Shown in pieces: positions 44,121 through 53,522 of a stretch of DNA of 64,000 nucleotides. Each line of letters starts with the position of its first letter. Position 1 is the stretch's first letter. The stretch covers positions 1,550,001 to 1,614,000 of the forward strand of contig NZ_VCEJ01000004.1 of NCBI RefSeq assembly GCF_005860805.1. The letters are read 5' to 3'. The position numbers and the translations under genes were made by a program. This DNA is from Dyadobacter luticola. GTDB taxonomy: Bacteria; Bacteroidota; Bacteroidia; Cytophagales; Spirosomataceae. The notes below the pieces were generated by a model that ran no database searches, was not told where the DNA came from, and saw only the letters and a list, made by a program, of their open reading frames with translations.

Positions 44121-44759
44121 TTACCTGAAAAACGGATTATTTTTCTTTTCAAATCCAATCGTCGTAGGCTCCATGTGCCCTGCGTACACGGTGTAGTCTT
44201 CGGGCAATGTAAATAACTGGGTACGGATGCTGTTCAATAAAGTGCTATGGTCGCCGCCGGGTAAATCCGTCCGGCCAATGCTCATCCGGAACAGTACGTC
44301 TCCACCGATCACAAACTTATCTTCCTCGCTCACAAAGGCCACATGCCCCGGCGCGTGGCCGGGGACGAAGATGATTTTCAATGTTGAATTCCCAAATGTT
44401 ACCGTCTCGCCTTCTGTCAGGTAGTTGTCAATTTCCGGCTCGTCGAAGCCCGAAAAACCGTAGTTCGAAGCGTAAGTTTTAACTGCTTTCAGCAGAGGCT
44501 CGTCGAGCTTGTGCAAGGAAAAAGGAATGTCGTACCTTCTTTTCAACGCCGAAATTCCCAGGACGTGGTCAATGTGGGCGTGGGTATTGATAATTCCAAC
44601 CGGTTTGAGCCCTTGAGTAGCTATAAAATCTGCGAGTTCTTTAAGCTCCTCCCGGTCGTGGCAGCCGGGATCTACGATCAGCGTCTCGCCGGTTTCGTCA
44701 TAAAGCAAATAGGTATTTTCTGAAAACGGATTAAAGACAAAGCTTTTTACCTGGATCAT
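44121..44759 (-). CDS. MBL-fold metallo-hydrolase (glyoxalase II-like)
   Basis: The 212-residue protein has the metallo-beta-lactamase motif His60-x-His62-x-Asp64-His65 (INTHAHIDHVLG), a later metal His in VPGHAPGHVAFVSE and the bridging Asp in FVIGGDVLFRMSIGRTDLPGGD, and a C-terminal VYAGHMEPTTIGFEKKNNPFF. This set matches the YcbL-type short glyoxalase II-like hydrolases. The thioester substrate is not proven. It is co-directional with pssA. Confidence 0.92.
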   Translation of the reverse strand: MIQVKSFVFNPFSENTYLLYDETGETLIVDPGCHDREELKELADFIATQGLKPVGIINTHAHIDHVLGISALKRRYDIPFSLHKLDEPLLKAVKTYASNYGFSGFDEPEIDNYLTEGETVTFGNSTLKIIFVPGHAPGHVAFVSEEDKFVIGGDVLFRMSIGRTDLPGGDHSTLLNSIRTQLFTLPEDYTVYAGHMEPTTIGFEKKNNPFFR

Positions 44760-44813
44760 TCCAATTAATGTTGGTGCGTTGTGAAAGTGCGCGAAGTTAC
44801 AAAACGCGCCGGT

Positions 44814-45524
44814 TTAGTTTACCTGTAATTCGGTGAGTCTGGCCGTGATCCGGTTGTAATAAAGCTTGGTAAGACCTTCATAACCCGAATCTGTGCCTAC
44901 GAAAAGCCAGATCACACCCTGCGGATCGGCTTTTACGGTAAATGGTTTTCCACCATTGGATCTTTTTACCAGTGCATATTTCGTGTCTTCGCGCTCATTG
45001 GCCACATTGCCCAGTATGATAGCGTCTTTTCCTTCCTGCGACTGCGCACCTTTGTCCAGGGCGAATTCGTAAAATTTGTTCACCAGTTTTACCGAAGGCT
45101 CCGTGCCCGATGCCCCCGCCTTTAAATACACCGAGCTGCCCGGAGAACCGCCTGTGCCAAAGCTGTTTTCAGGATAGTTGGTGCCAAGGTTAATGTCAAA
45201 AACCACCTCATAAGTCCCATTTGCAACGAAGCCAGTCACTTTTTTCTTTAAATACATAAACATGTCGTCGCTCCCGTTCATACCCTGCAGGACGAATGCG
45301 TGCTGGGTGGTATCCAGACCAGGGGGCAGTGAGGTGCGGCCAGACCGTAAGACTAATGAAGCCGTGTCGGTTTCGGAAGAATATTCCGAGAAGGCTGCAC
45401 TCCATCCGTCGAGCGACTTTTCGAAGTCGGAATCTACTGTGGTGATGGCATCGAGTCCGTCGTTATTGCAGGCGGATAGAAAAGCAGTCAATGCTACACC
45501 TGCACACAAGATCCATTTTTGCAT
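44814..45524 (-). CDS. Lipoprotein of unknown function
   Basis: The 236-residue protein has a lipoprotein signal peptide with lipobox LSAC at about 16-19 followed by NNDG. The mature part is beta-rich (VDSDFEKSLDGWSAAFSEYS, TYEVVFDINLGTNYPENSFGTGGSPGSSVYLKAG), like a jelly-roll carbohydrate-binding or discoidin-like fold, but no motif settles it. It stands alone. Its likely place is the outer membrane or periplasm. Confidence 0.75.
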   Translation of the reverse strand: MQKWILCAGVALTAFLSACNNDGLDAITTVDSDFEKSLDGWSAAFSEYSSETDTASLVLRSGRTSLPPGLDTTQHAFVLQGMNGSDDMFMYLKKKVTGFVANGTYEVVFDINLGTNYPENSFGTGGSPGSSVYLKAGASGTEPSVKLVNKFYEFALDKGAQSQEGKDAIILGNVANEREDTKYALVKRSNGGKPFTVKADPQGVIWLFVGTDSGYEGLTKLYYNRITARLTELQVN

Positions 45525-45603
45525 GGCTTAAAAAGTTGGTTGAATAAATGTTGGTTATCGAGGTCAGGATGGCATTTGGTGGGTGAAAGTTGGAAACAAG
45601 CTT

Positions 45604-46308
45604 TTAGCCAATGATAAAAATGGTCGGTTTCTTATGAAGATCAGGCAGGTTAGCTTTCCAGCTTTTTACGGTGCGGGTTTTGATCATTTCGTCCGCAGCC
45701 GTTACATTACAGGCGATGCAAACCAGCGTATCCGGCATGCAGGTTTCCAATACAGCTTCTAATAATTGATTATTCCGGAAAGGCGTTTCCATGAAAATCT
45801 GGGTCTGCTGTTTTTGCCTGGCGTCCCTTTCCAGCGTCTGGATCGCCTTTTTGCGCAAAGCCTTGTCGATAGGTAAGTAGCCGTGAAATGCAAAAGATTG
45901 TCCGCTCGTCCCCGACGCCATCAATGCCAGCAAAATCGAAGATGGCCCAACCAGCGGCACTACTTTCAGTCCCAACTGGTGCGCAATCTGCACGGCCGCT
46001 GCGCCAGGATCCGCCACGCCCGGGCAGCCTGCTTCCGAAATGATACCGGCGTCTTGCCTTAGGTTTTTCAATGCTTCCCAGGTGATTGACTCGGGCGTGT
46101 CTTTGGTAAGCTCGATAAACGTCAGGTTATCAATCACTTTGCCGAGTTTCAGGCTGCTGATGAAGCGCCGGGCCGTGCGCACATTCTCTACAAAGAACAC
46201 ATCCAGCCGGCTAATCGCCTCCCTGATCTGCGGTCCTATCACCCGCTCCTGGGTGTCTTCCGCGAGGATCGTCGGGATCATGTATATCGCTATACCCGGT
46301 TCATTCAT
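45604..46308 (-). CDS. RsmI-like SAM-dependent methyltransferase
   Basis: The product (234 residues from ATG 46306-46308) belongs to the tetrapyrrole-methylase fold family. It has IAIYMIPTILAEDTQERV, a long insertion-free first domain, IISEAGCPGVADPGAAAVQIAHQLGLKVVPLVGPSSILLALMASG (the hallmark glycine-rich and GPSS motifs) and FHGYLPIDKALRKKAIQTLE. These are typical of RsmI (16S rRNA C1402 2'-O-methyltransferase) relatives. It lacks some features of canonical RsmI near the N-terminus, so it may be a second paralog. The frame is open upstream to a TTG at 46338. Confidence 0.82.
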   Translation of the reverse strand: MNEPGIAIYMIPTILAEDTQERVIGPQIREAISRLDVFFVENVRTARRFISSLKLGKVIDNLTFIELTKDTPESITWEALKNLRQDAGIISEAGCPGVADPGAAAVQIAHQLGLKVVPLVGPSSILLALMASGTSGQSFAFHGYLPIDKALRKKAIQTLERDARQKQQTQIFMETPFRNNQLLEAVLETCMPDTLVCIACNVTAADEMIKTRTVKSWKANLPDLHKKPTIFIIG

Positions 46309-46384
46309 AGGTATTTGTAAATTATTTTTTTGTTCCAACCAAAAGAGCAGATTCTTACTCTACGGTTTGTAAATAACAAGAAAA

Positions 46385-46816
46385 ATGAAAAGGCTTTTAT
46401 ACTTACCACTTTTCCTCACACTATTTTTTGCCTGCAAAAAGGACAGCATGGATAGTGCTTATGACGCCGCAAACATTCAAACAATCGCCGGCCCCTGGCG
46501 GTTGGTAGAAGTTGAAAAAACTTCACTTGCCAACCAGCGTTTTTGGGAGAAGGTACCCGCAAACCAATCAGACACATTGGTTTTCCGAAGCGACGGCGTT
46601 ATTTTGAACGGGGACGGCACACCCAGGTGTTGCGCACCAAATTCGCTGCTGATCAACGGGGCCATCATGGAAATTAAACCGCAGAGCGCCATACCCGCCA
46701 ATCCCATTTGCTTTTATGTCAGTTGCGTTAACTGCCCTACCTGGGAGCTTACCTGGACCGACGACACGCTGATTATTTCTTCCTGCCTAAGCGGGCGCAC
46801 CAAATATGTCAGATAA
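46385..46816 (+). CDS. Small lipoprotein, lipocalin-like
   Basis: A 143-residue lipoprotein with signal peptide and lipobox-type Cys in LTLFFACKKD. The mature part has GPWRLVEVEKTSLANQRFWEKVPANQSDTLVFRSDGVILNGDG, the pattern of small lipocalin-like (DUF5004-type) lipoproteins of Bacteroidota, then several Cys residues (RCCAPN, CFYVSCVNCPTWE) that could pair. It overlaps the alpha/beta hydrolase gene tail to tail by 8 nt. Function unknown. Confidence 0.75.
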   Translation: MKRLLYLPLFLTLFFACKKDSMDSAYDAANIQTIAGPWRLVEVEKTSLANQRFWEKVPANQSDTLVFRSDGVILNGDGTPRCCAPNSLLINGAIMEIKPQSAIPANPICFYVSCVNCPTWELTWTDDTLIISSCLSGRTKYVR

Positions 46817-47585
46817 CCTCGTCGAGGAATTTGAATAAAACAGTAACAAATTCCCTGGGCTGCTCAGCCTGCACCCAATGTCCGGCATCCGCAATGGTTT
46901 CCAGCCGTGCATTAGAAAAAATATCCTGAATCCCTTCCAGATCATCGTCCAGAATGTAGGTCGATTTTCCGCCCCGGACGAAAAGTGTCGGGGTTTCTAT
47001 CCTGCTTTCCGATTTGATCTCCGCGCCTACATTCGACATATCTTTTGTAAGCAAAGCCAGATTAAACCGCCAGCCAAAACCGCCTTCATCTTTTCTGTAC
47101 AGGTTTTTTAACAAAAATTGCCTCACCGAGAGGATCGGCTCATATTCGCTCAAAATCTCGTCGGCCTGGGTACGGCTCTCGATTTTGTCTATCGGGATCG
47201 CATTCAATCCCTGTAAAATCCTGGCGTGATGGATCGGGTAAGCTTTCGGGCCGATGTCAACCACCACCAGCGCGTCGTAAGTGCCGGGATAGGTTACAGC
47301 ATACTCCATGATGGTTTTCCCGCCCATCGAATGTCCAACCAGCACTGGTTTTTCCAGCTGATGTTCGGCGATGAATTCTCTTAAATCTTCCGCAAAAGCC
47401 GGAAATGCAAGCGGCTCCTGGTGCGGCGACCGGCCGTGGTTTCGCTGATCTACTAAGAAGACGCGGTATCCGTGATCGGCGATCGTTTTGCTGATCCCCA
47501 GCCAGTTATCCAGCAGGCCGAACACGCCGTGCAGGATAATCATAGGTTTTCCGCTCTCTCCGATTTGTTTGAAATTAAGCTGCAT
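46809..47585 (-). CDS. Alpha/beta hydrolase (YbfF-like esterase)
   Basis: This 258-residue alpha/beta hydrolase has the nucleophile elbow GHSMGG (VLVGHSMGGKTIMEYAVTYP), the oxyanion region ILHGVFGLLDNW at the start, RNHGRSPHQEPLAFPAFAEDL, and the catalytic His in ADAGHWVQAEQPREF. These features match the YbfF/ABHD11 esterase group. Substrate unknown, likely acyl thioesters or esters. The upstream gap to the TonB-dependent receptor gene is long. Confidence 0.9.
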   Translation of the reverse strand: MQLNFKQIGESGKPMIILHGVFGLLDNWLGISKTIADHGYRVFLVDQRNHGRSPHQEPLAFPAFAEDLREFIAEHQLEKPVLVGHSMGGKTIMEYAVTYPGTYDALVVVDIGPKAYPIHHARILQGLNAIPIDKIESRTQADEILSEYEPILSVRQFLLKNLYRKDEGGFGWRFNLALLTKDMSNVGAEIKSESRIETPTLFVRGGKSTYILDDDLEGIQDIFSNARLETIADAGHWVQAEQPREFVTVLFKFLDEVI

Positions 47586-47927
47586 AAAAATGGGATTGAA
47601 AGAAGCCGGGCATCCGGATTTTTAGTAATCCTTCCCCGCTTTACAACAACAAAGTTGGGCGGTAATTTCCCCAAAGCAACAAACGCCGCCGGGAAATTTA
47701 ACAATTACATAATCTGCCAGATTTCCGCTGATCAATTTATATCAAAGAAATTCTACGAAAGCCTCGTTTTTCGAATAAAAACAGGGTTACAACGAACTGG
47801 TGATTTATTATGCTTTTTTAATAATTTGATAATCTTCAAAATATTGAAGTATTGGTATAGAATTTTAGATTATTCCAACAGATCAGTCAGTTACGATGAG
47901 TAGCATTGCATTTTAGTTAGATTTTGG

Positions 47928-47961
47928 TTTTTGCTTCTGAATTAAAAAACCTATTATTTTG
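47928..47961 (+). promoter_or_regulatory. Possible promoter of the TonB-dependent receptor gene
   Basis: TTTTTG at 47928-47933 and TTATTTTG at 47954-47961 are 20 nt apart. The second element differs by one base from TAnnTTTG. Transcription would start around 47967, about 60 nt before the ATG, just ahead of the palindrome. Confidence 0.4.
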
Positions 47962-47976
47962 CAACAAATATTTATT

Positions 47977-47990
47977 CATCGGTACCGATG
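47977..47990. repeat. 14-bp palindrome upstream of the receptor gene
   Basis: CATCGGTACCGATG is a perfect palindrome with no loop, centred between the possible promoter and the receptor start codon, in the predicted 5' untranslated region. A loop-free palindrome suits a dimeric DNA-binding regulator better than an RNA hairpin. The role is inferred. Confidence 0.5.
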
Positions 47991-48026
47991 ATCCTACCAA
48001 TATTTACAAACCAAATCACCAAATTT

Positions 48027-51000
48027 ATGAAAAGGAAAAGTTTACTTTTCAGGGCAGCGTTTCTGGCGCTGACCGCACTCCTATTTTCGTTCTTCGGGCC
48101 TGACGCAAAGGCGCAGGTAACTTCATCGACAATCACGGGTAATGTTACGGACAGCAAAGGGGAGTCTCTGCCCGGCGCAACCGTAGTTGCAGTACACGTA
48201 CCATCCGGCACTAAGTACGGTTCCATCACCAACGAAAAAGGCTTGTACACCATCCCTGCGGTTCGCGTGGGCGGTCCTTATTCGGTTACCGTATCATTCG
48301 TTGGTTTTCAGGACCAGGTGAAAGACAACATTTTTGCTGAGCTGGGTTCTACTTCTGACGTCAGCTTTAAAATGGTGGACGGCAGCACTGACCTGAAAGA
48401 AGTGGTGGTATCCACGGCCAGAAGCGACGTTTTCAGCTCTGACAGAACCGGTGCTTCAACCTCATTCGGCCGCGAGCAGATCAATACGACGCCGACAATC
48501 GGCCGTACCCTCAGCGACATTACGAAATACAACCCTTACTCAAACGGACAATCGTTTGCAGGTCAGGATGCGCGTTTTAACAACATTACTATTGACGGTT
48601 CTGTTTTTAACAACGGTTTCGGTCTGGGCAACTCTGCTTCGGCGGGTGGACGGACCGGTACAACAGCGGTTTCACTGGACGCCCTTGACCAGGTTCAGGT
48701 AAACGTAGCACCATTTGACGTTCGCCAGTCTGGCTTTACAGGTGCTGGTATTAACGCGGTAACTCGCTCGGGAACCAACGAACTATCGGGTTCTGCCTAC
48801 ACACTTTTCCGTAATAATGACCTGGTAGGTAAAGATGGAAATGGCGGACAGAAAATTACTCCTGCACCGAACGTAAAAGAAAACACTTACGGTTTCCGTC
48901 TGGGCGGTCCGATCATTAAAAACAAGTTGTTCTTCTTTATCAATGCAGAACACTTTAAGAGCAGCACGCCTGCTTTGACCTGGTCTTTGGATCGCGGAAC
49001 AGCAGGTACCAACATATCGCGTGTGACTTTGGCTGATCTGCAGGACCTGAGCCAATTTATGCAAACCAACTTCAACTACAACCTGGGCGCGTTGGACGGT
49101 TATAACAATGATGTAAAAAGTACAAAAGGCCTGATCCGTCTGGACTACAACATCAATGACCATCACAAACTATCGGTTCGTTACTCGCACCACGACTCAG
49201 AGTCTGGGCAGATTATCAGTAACAGTAACAGCTCAAACACGGCTGGTAATGGTAACCGTAACAACAGCGGCCTGGCAATTTCCGGCGAAAACACTGGTTA
49301 CCTGATCGCGGATAACACGCGTTCGGTTGCAGCGGAATTAACTTCCAACTTCGGCGGTAAATTTGCAAATGACCTGGTGGTAACCTACAACAAACAAATC
49401 GAAGACCGTACCTACAAAACTTCGCTCTTCCCGACCGTTGATATTTTAAAAGACGGAAGTACTTACACCACGGTAGGTTTCGACCCTTTTACGCCGAACA
49501 ACAAGCTGAACTATTCGACTTTCAACATTACGAACAACCTGAGCTACTTTGCCGGAAAACACACATTCACATTCGGTGTGGTTTACGAGCATTTTACTTC
49601 AAACAACGTGTTCTTCCCATCGTCGAATGGAGTCTATGTGTATAACTCTATCGATGATTTCAAAACTGCTGCGCTGGCTTACAAGAACAACCCGAACGCT
49701 ACAACTTCCCCAGTCTCGGTTGCACGTTATAACCTGCGTTACTCATTGCTGCCAGGCGGCGGCGAGCCTTTGCAGACTTTGAAAAGAGATTTGTATAGTG
49801 CTTATGTACAGGATGAATTCCAGGCGACGCCTAACTTCAAAATTACCGCCGGTATCCGAGGCGACGTATTTGCTTACGACAATTCAACAGCAAAGGATTT
49901 TGAAAACCCGGTTGTAGCCGCAATGACATTCAGGGATGAAAATGGCCAACCTTACAAAGTGAGTACCGGCACTTTCCCTAAAACCAGATTGCTTTTATCG
50001 CCACGTATCGGTTTTAACTGGGACGTAGCGGGCGACAAAACAACCCAGGTGCGTGGTGGTACCGGTCTTTTTGTTTCAAGAATTCCTGAGGTGTTGGTTT
50101 CTAACCAGCTTGGTAACAACGGTGTTAACACCGCGGTGATCAGTGCTCAGAATACGACTGATTATCCATTTACGCTGGATCCAAGTCGGTTTGTTCCAAA
50201 CCGTGACTCTGTTGATATCACAAAGTTGCCTCCGTACGTAATCAACGCTTCCGACGCTAACCTGAAATACCCGCAAATTTGGAAGTCAAACATTGCGGTG
50301 GATCAGAGACTTCCTTTCGGCTTCATCGGAACAGTTGAGTTTATCTATAACAAAACATTGAACGGTCTGCGTTACATTGATGCCAACCTGAAATCGCCGG
50401 ACCGTAGCTTCGTAGGTCCTGATGGCCGTCCGCGTTTCCCTGCATCGGGTGTAGTAAGTTCTGGTAGCGGCGCCAATAACACCATCAACCAGGCTCGTTT
50501 TATCAATCCGAACATTTCGAACGTATTCGTTTTGAAAAACACCAAAAAAGGTAACTCTTACATTGCCACTGTGAAATTGGAAAAACCAGCTTCGAAAGGT
50601 CTGGGTGGATTTGTTTCCTATACTTATGGTCAGGCCAAAGACATTGCTTTTGTAGGAAGCACAGTTCAGGCCAACGTTCCGACTTCGACCGGACAGAACT
50701 ATTTACCGCTGACTTATTCGGATAACGATTTGCGTCACCGCATCGTAGGTCTGGTAAACTATCGTCTTAATTATGGTGGAAAATTCGGCGGATCAACGGT
50801 ATTTACACTGGCAGGGGTTTCTACAAGCGGCCAGAAAATTTCTTATACGCTTAACCAGGATTTGAATGGTGATGGTCAGAATTCCAATGATTTGATTTAC
50901 GTACCAAGAAATGCTTCCGAGTTGACATTTGTTCCGTTGACAGTAGGTACCGGCGCTAATGCGGTGGTTTACTCTCCTGAGCAGCAACAAGCTGCATTTG

Positions 51001-51431
51001 ACCAATACATTGCTGGTAATGACTACCTGAAAACACGTCGCGGAAACTATGCAGAGCGTAATGGTGGCGCTTTCCCATGGCTGACCCGTTTTGACCTGAC
51101 TGTGATCCAGGAATTCTACGTAGCAGTTGGTAAAAAGCAAAAAAGAAATACGATCCAGCTTCGTGGCGACATTTTGAACGTGGGTAACCTGATCAACGAT
51201 AAATGGGGATTGGGTAACCTGGCTACTGCTTCCAGTTCAAGCGGGATTTCTAACCCTCTGGCGCTGGCGAGTGTCTCGGCTGATGGTGTACCACAATACC
51301 GCATTGCTACTCAGACTATCAATGATGGCGGTGTGAGCAAGACGATCCTTTTGAGAGATTCATTTACGCCAAACGTCAACGTGAACAGCGTATGGCAGGC
51401 GCAAATTGGTCTGCGTTATATCTTCAACTAA
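48027..51431 (+). CDS. Oar-like TonB-dependent outer membrane receptor
   Basis: A large outer membrane protein of 1134 residues. It has a signal peptide (ending about AKAQ), an N-terminal carboxypeptidase-regulatory-like beta domain ([58 protein letters not shown]), a plug domain ([59 protein letters not shown]) and a beta-barrel ending in ...IGLRYIFN. The domain order and [15 protein letters not shown] block match Oar-type receptors. No SusD-like gene follows, so it is not a polysaccharide utilisation locus pair. ATG at 48027 gives a good signal peptide; the frame starts upstream at 47988. Cargo unknown. Confidence 0.92.
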   Translation: MKRKSLLFRAAFLALTALLFSFFGPDAKAQVTSSTITGNVTDSKGESLPGATVVAVHVPSGTKYGSITNEKGLYTIPAVRVGGPYSVTVSFVGFQDQVKDNIFAELGSTSDVSFKMVDGSTDLKEVVVSTARSDVFSSDRTGASTSFGREQINTTPTIGRTLSDITKYNPYSNGQSFAGQDARFNNITIDGSVFNNGFGLGNSASAGGRTGTTAVSLDALDQVQVNVAPFDVRQSGFTGAGINAVTRSGTNELSGSAYTLFRNNDLVGKDGNGGQKITPAPNVKENTYGFRLGGPIIKNKLFFFINAEHFKSSTPALTWSLDRGTAGTNISRVTLADLQDLSQFMQTNFNYNLGALDGYNNDVKSTKGLIRLDYNINDHHKLSVRYSHHDSESGQIISNSNSSNTAGNGNRNNSGLAISGENTGYLIADNTRSVAAELTSNFGGKFANDLVVTYNKQIEDRTYKTSLFPTVDILKDGSTYTTVGFDPFTPNNKLNYSTFNITNNLSYFAGKHTFTFGVVYEHFTSNNVFFPSSNGVYVYNSIDDFKTAALAYKNNPNATTSPVSVARYNLRYSLLPGGGEPLQTLKRDLYSAYVQDEFQATPNFKITAGIRGDVFAYDNSTAKDFENPVVAAMTFRDENGQPYKVSTGTFPKTRLLLSPRIGFNWDVAGDKTTQVRGGTGLFVSRIPEVLVSNQLGNNGVNTAVISAQNTTDYPFTLDPSRFVPNRDSVDITKLPPYVINASDANLKYPQIWKSNIAVDQRLPFGFIGTVEFIYNKTLNGLRYIDANLKSPDRSFVGPDGRPRFPASGVVSSGSGANNTINQARFINPNISNVFVLKNTKKGNSYIATVKLEKPASKGLGGFVSYTYGQAKDIAFVGSTVQANVPTSTGQNYLPLTYSDNDLRHRIVGLVNYRLNYGGKFGGSTVFTLAGVSTSGQKISYTLNQDLNGDGQNSNDLIYVPRNASELTFVPLTVGTGANAVVYSPEQQQAAFDQYIAGNDYLKTRRGNYAERNGGAFPWLTRFDLTVIQEFYVAVGKKQKRNTIQLRGDILNVGNLINDKWGLGNLATASSSSGISNPLALASVSADGVPQYRIATQTINDGGVSKTILLRDSFTPNVNVNSVWQAQIGLRYIFN

Positions 51432-51455
51432 TCTGATTGAAGTTCAGAAATTGAA

Positions 51456-51480
51456 AGAGCCCGGTTTCTGACCGGGCTCT
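51456..51480. terminator. Terminator between receptor and GDPD genes
   Basis: A perfect 10-bp stem (51456-51465 with 51471-51480, AGAGCCCGGT) with a 5-nt loop lies between the convergent genes. T-tracts are short on both sides, but the position supports bidirectional termination. Confidence 0.7.
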
Positions 51481-51501
51481 ATTGTTATGTTAGGGTTTTT
51501 A

Positions 51502-52389
51502 CTAATCCTTTTTTTGGAAAATACTTTGTACCAAAACCGGATTATCGGTGCAGATAATGTCGGGGCCACTCGCCGCAATTTTTTGGTACAAAGGTTTTGA
51601 AATATCCGCTCTCAATGTATCAATGTTCCCATTTGTACCGAGGGACGAAATGACATTCAGCGCATGAATTTTATCATAAAAAGATTTGTCCTGCAACTCA
51701 CGCGGCGTCAATGCTACCAAACTTTCCATCGGCAAGCCCGATTTCTCCACATCCGTAATTAATTCTTTGGTATTAAAACCAACCGCCAGCATTAAGTCCG
51801 GCGCCAGCTGGTGCGCCATCCTGGCCTCACCGATCGAGTAACATATAAGCACTGACTTGCTGATGTTACCTGTCGATTTCAGCATTTCCACGGTTTTGCG
51901 AATGTTGGTTTCCGGCTTTTTATCGACGATTAAAATCAAATTTTTGGTTTTGCTCCAAGTCAGCAATTCCTGAAATGTAGGTATTGGATATTCCGTCACC
52001 GTACCCTGGGAATCTTTCAGCTTCAACTGGCTCGCGTCTTCCCAATACATTTTGCTGAGCAGCCCTTTTCCGTTTGTTTTAAGGCTCAGATCGTCGTCGT
52101 GAGAAATGACCAGCAGGCCGTCGGCAGTAGTTCTTACATCGAATTCCAGCATGACGCAGGGGACTTGCTCGTAGGTTCTTTCAAATGTCGCCATGCTGTT
52201 TCCCGGAAAACCATCTTCGGTACCGCCCTGGTGCGCCATAATGATCGGCATTGACCTATTTGCGGGTTTCAGATAAGCTTTTAATGTTCCGGTTTTGGTA
52301 AAATTACAGGGACCGATATTTTTCTGGGCAAATGTCATGTGCATCGCAATCACGCCGGATGCGATGAGTAAGGCTGTTTTTAGCTTCAT
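51502..52389 (-). CDS. Glycerophosphodiester phosphodiesterase family protein (divergent)
   Basis: The 295-residue protein has a signal peptide (ending about residue 21) and a GDPD-like TIM barrel: IIMAHQGGTEDGFPGNSMATF, VMLEFDVRTTADGLLVISHDDDLSLKTNGKG with Glu82, Asp84 and His97. Two usually conserved residues differ: the HRG motif reads His53-Gln54-Gly, and the PENT motif reads Pro-Gly-Asn-Ser. Whether it is still active on glycerophosphodiesters is uncertain. It follows the patatin gene by 11 nt on the same strand, suggesting a phospholipid breakdown pair with this step in the periplasm. Confidence 0.85.
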   Translation of the reverse strand: MKLKTALLIASGVIAMHMTFAQKNIGPCNFTKTGTLKAYLKPANRSMPIIMAHQGGTEDGFPGNSMATFERTYEQVPCVMLEFDVRTTADGLLVISHDDDLSLKTNGKGLLSKMYWEDASQLKLKDSQGTVTEYPIPTFQELLTWSKTKNLILIVDKKPETNIRKTVEMLKSTGNISKSVLICYSIGEARMAHQLAPDLMLAVGFNTKELITDVEKSGLPMESLVALTPRELQDKSFYDKIHALNVISSLGTNGNIDTLRADISKPLYQKIAASGPDIICTDNPVLVQSIFQKKD

Positions 52390-52400
52390 AAATATTGATT

Positions 52401-53309
52401 TTACTCGGAGACCTTTTCTTTTTTCAAAATCGATTCCATCCCCGCACGGTAACCCTCAATGATGAGCCTGGAAATGTCGTCGGAATTGAAACGCTGCAAA
52501 TCCAGGAATAGCGGCGCATTCGGCCGGATTACGATCAGTTTCATAGGCTTACCCCGCAATGTTGATCTATCGACGTACGACTCGGCCCAGCCAATGTTAT
52601 TGTTCACGATCTGGTTCACCGTAATGTCCCGCACGCGCTCGATTAAGGTGATCAGGTTTCGGGTATTCAGTTCTTCGGGTTGATATAATAAAGGTGAGTG
52701 GCAGGCGATCAGCACAATTTCCGTCGCGCCGTCCTCGATTGCCTGGCGGATCGGCGCTACCTCTCGCAGACCGCCGTCGAGGTAAAGCTGGCCTTCGATT
52801 TCTATGGCGGGCATCAGCATCGGGATGGATGAGCTGGCATACATAAAGTCCACGTAATGCTTGTCCGAGGTCGATACATATTTGATTTCGCCGCTGCCTA
52901 TGTTCACAGCGCCTACTTTCACTTTGACGGGTGTATTAGCTAAATGGTCATCGCTCAAATGTTTGCGGATCAGCTGGTGGAGTGGGAGCGGGTCCACAAT
53001 GCCATCGAACCGGCTCATTAATGTGTTCATGCCCAGCATGACGCGCGAGCGGAGCATAGAAATGTCCTGGGGCTGGGTAATGTTCTTGATCCAGAATTCG
53101 AGCAGCCGGCGGCTGGCCAGCGACCATTTTACCTCTTTATTTTCCTCCATCTGCCTGCCGGCTTCGTTGGCCAAAAAAGTGGTATTCAATGCGCCGACGG
53201 AAATTCCGTAAATCATTTCAGGCTCAAACCCGTTTTCCAGCACTGCCTGGATCACGCCAACCTGAAAAGCGCCTTTCATAGATCCTCCCCCGAGGACGAG
53301 TGCTTTCAT
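52401..53309 (-). CDS. Patatin-like phospholipase
   Basis: The 302-residue protein has the patatin features: oxyanion hole GGGSMKGAF at 7-15, nucleophile motif Gly35-x-Ser37-x-Gly39 (IYGISVGALN) and the catalytic Asp178 in LYLDGGLREVAPI. No signal peptide or membrane anchor is seen, so it acts in the cytoplasm on acyl lipids. It is upstream of the GDPD gene by 11 nt. Physiological substrate unknown. Confidence 0.93.
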   Translation of the reverse strand: MKALVLGGGSMKGAFQVGVIQAVLENGFEPEMIYGISVGALNTTFLANEAGRQMEENKEVKWSLASRRLLEFWIKNITQPQDISMLRSRVMLGMNTLMSRFDGIVDPLPLHQLIRKHLSDDHLANTPVKVKVGAVNIGSGEIKYVSTSDKHYVDFMYASSSIPMLMPAIEIEGQLYLDGGLREVAPIRQAIEDGATEIVLIACHSPLLYQPEELNTRNLITLIERVRDITVNQIVNNNIGWAESYVDRSTLRGKPMKLIVIRPNAPLFLDLQRFNSDDISRLIIEGYRAGMESILKKEKVSE

Positions 53310-53522
53310 TTGTTAATAATTGAATGATTGAATGTTGACTCCTCTCACCCTTTCTCTTAGCCATAATCTTAAACATTTTCGGACTAAAATTGGTATAAAC
53401 AGAAGATTTTATTCCAAATTTGAGAATCCGACTTCAGAAGTGTTCCAAATACAAACTGTATACCTGCGCTCACCAAAAGTCCTTTTAATATCAGGGGGAA
53501 ATTTGTTGCCCCTAACATTCAT

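Larger units (their letters stand above)
47586..48026. other. AT-rich gene-free region between the hydrolase and receptor genes
   Basis: This 441-nt divergent gap holds no convincing gene. The half next to the receptor is AT-rich. It contains a promoter-like pair at 47928-47961 and a 14-bp palindrome at 47977-47990 (given separately). I saw no structured RNA in it. Confidence 0.6.

Noticed and set aside
48027..51431. SusC-type receptor of a polysaccharide utilisation locus
   Set aside because: No SusD-like lipoprotein follows, no sigma/anti-sigma pair is nearby, and the domain pattern is Oar-like.
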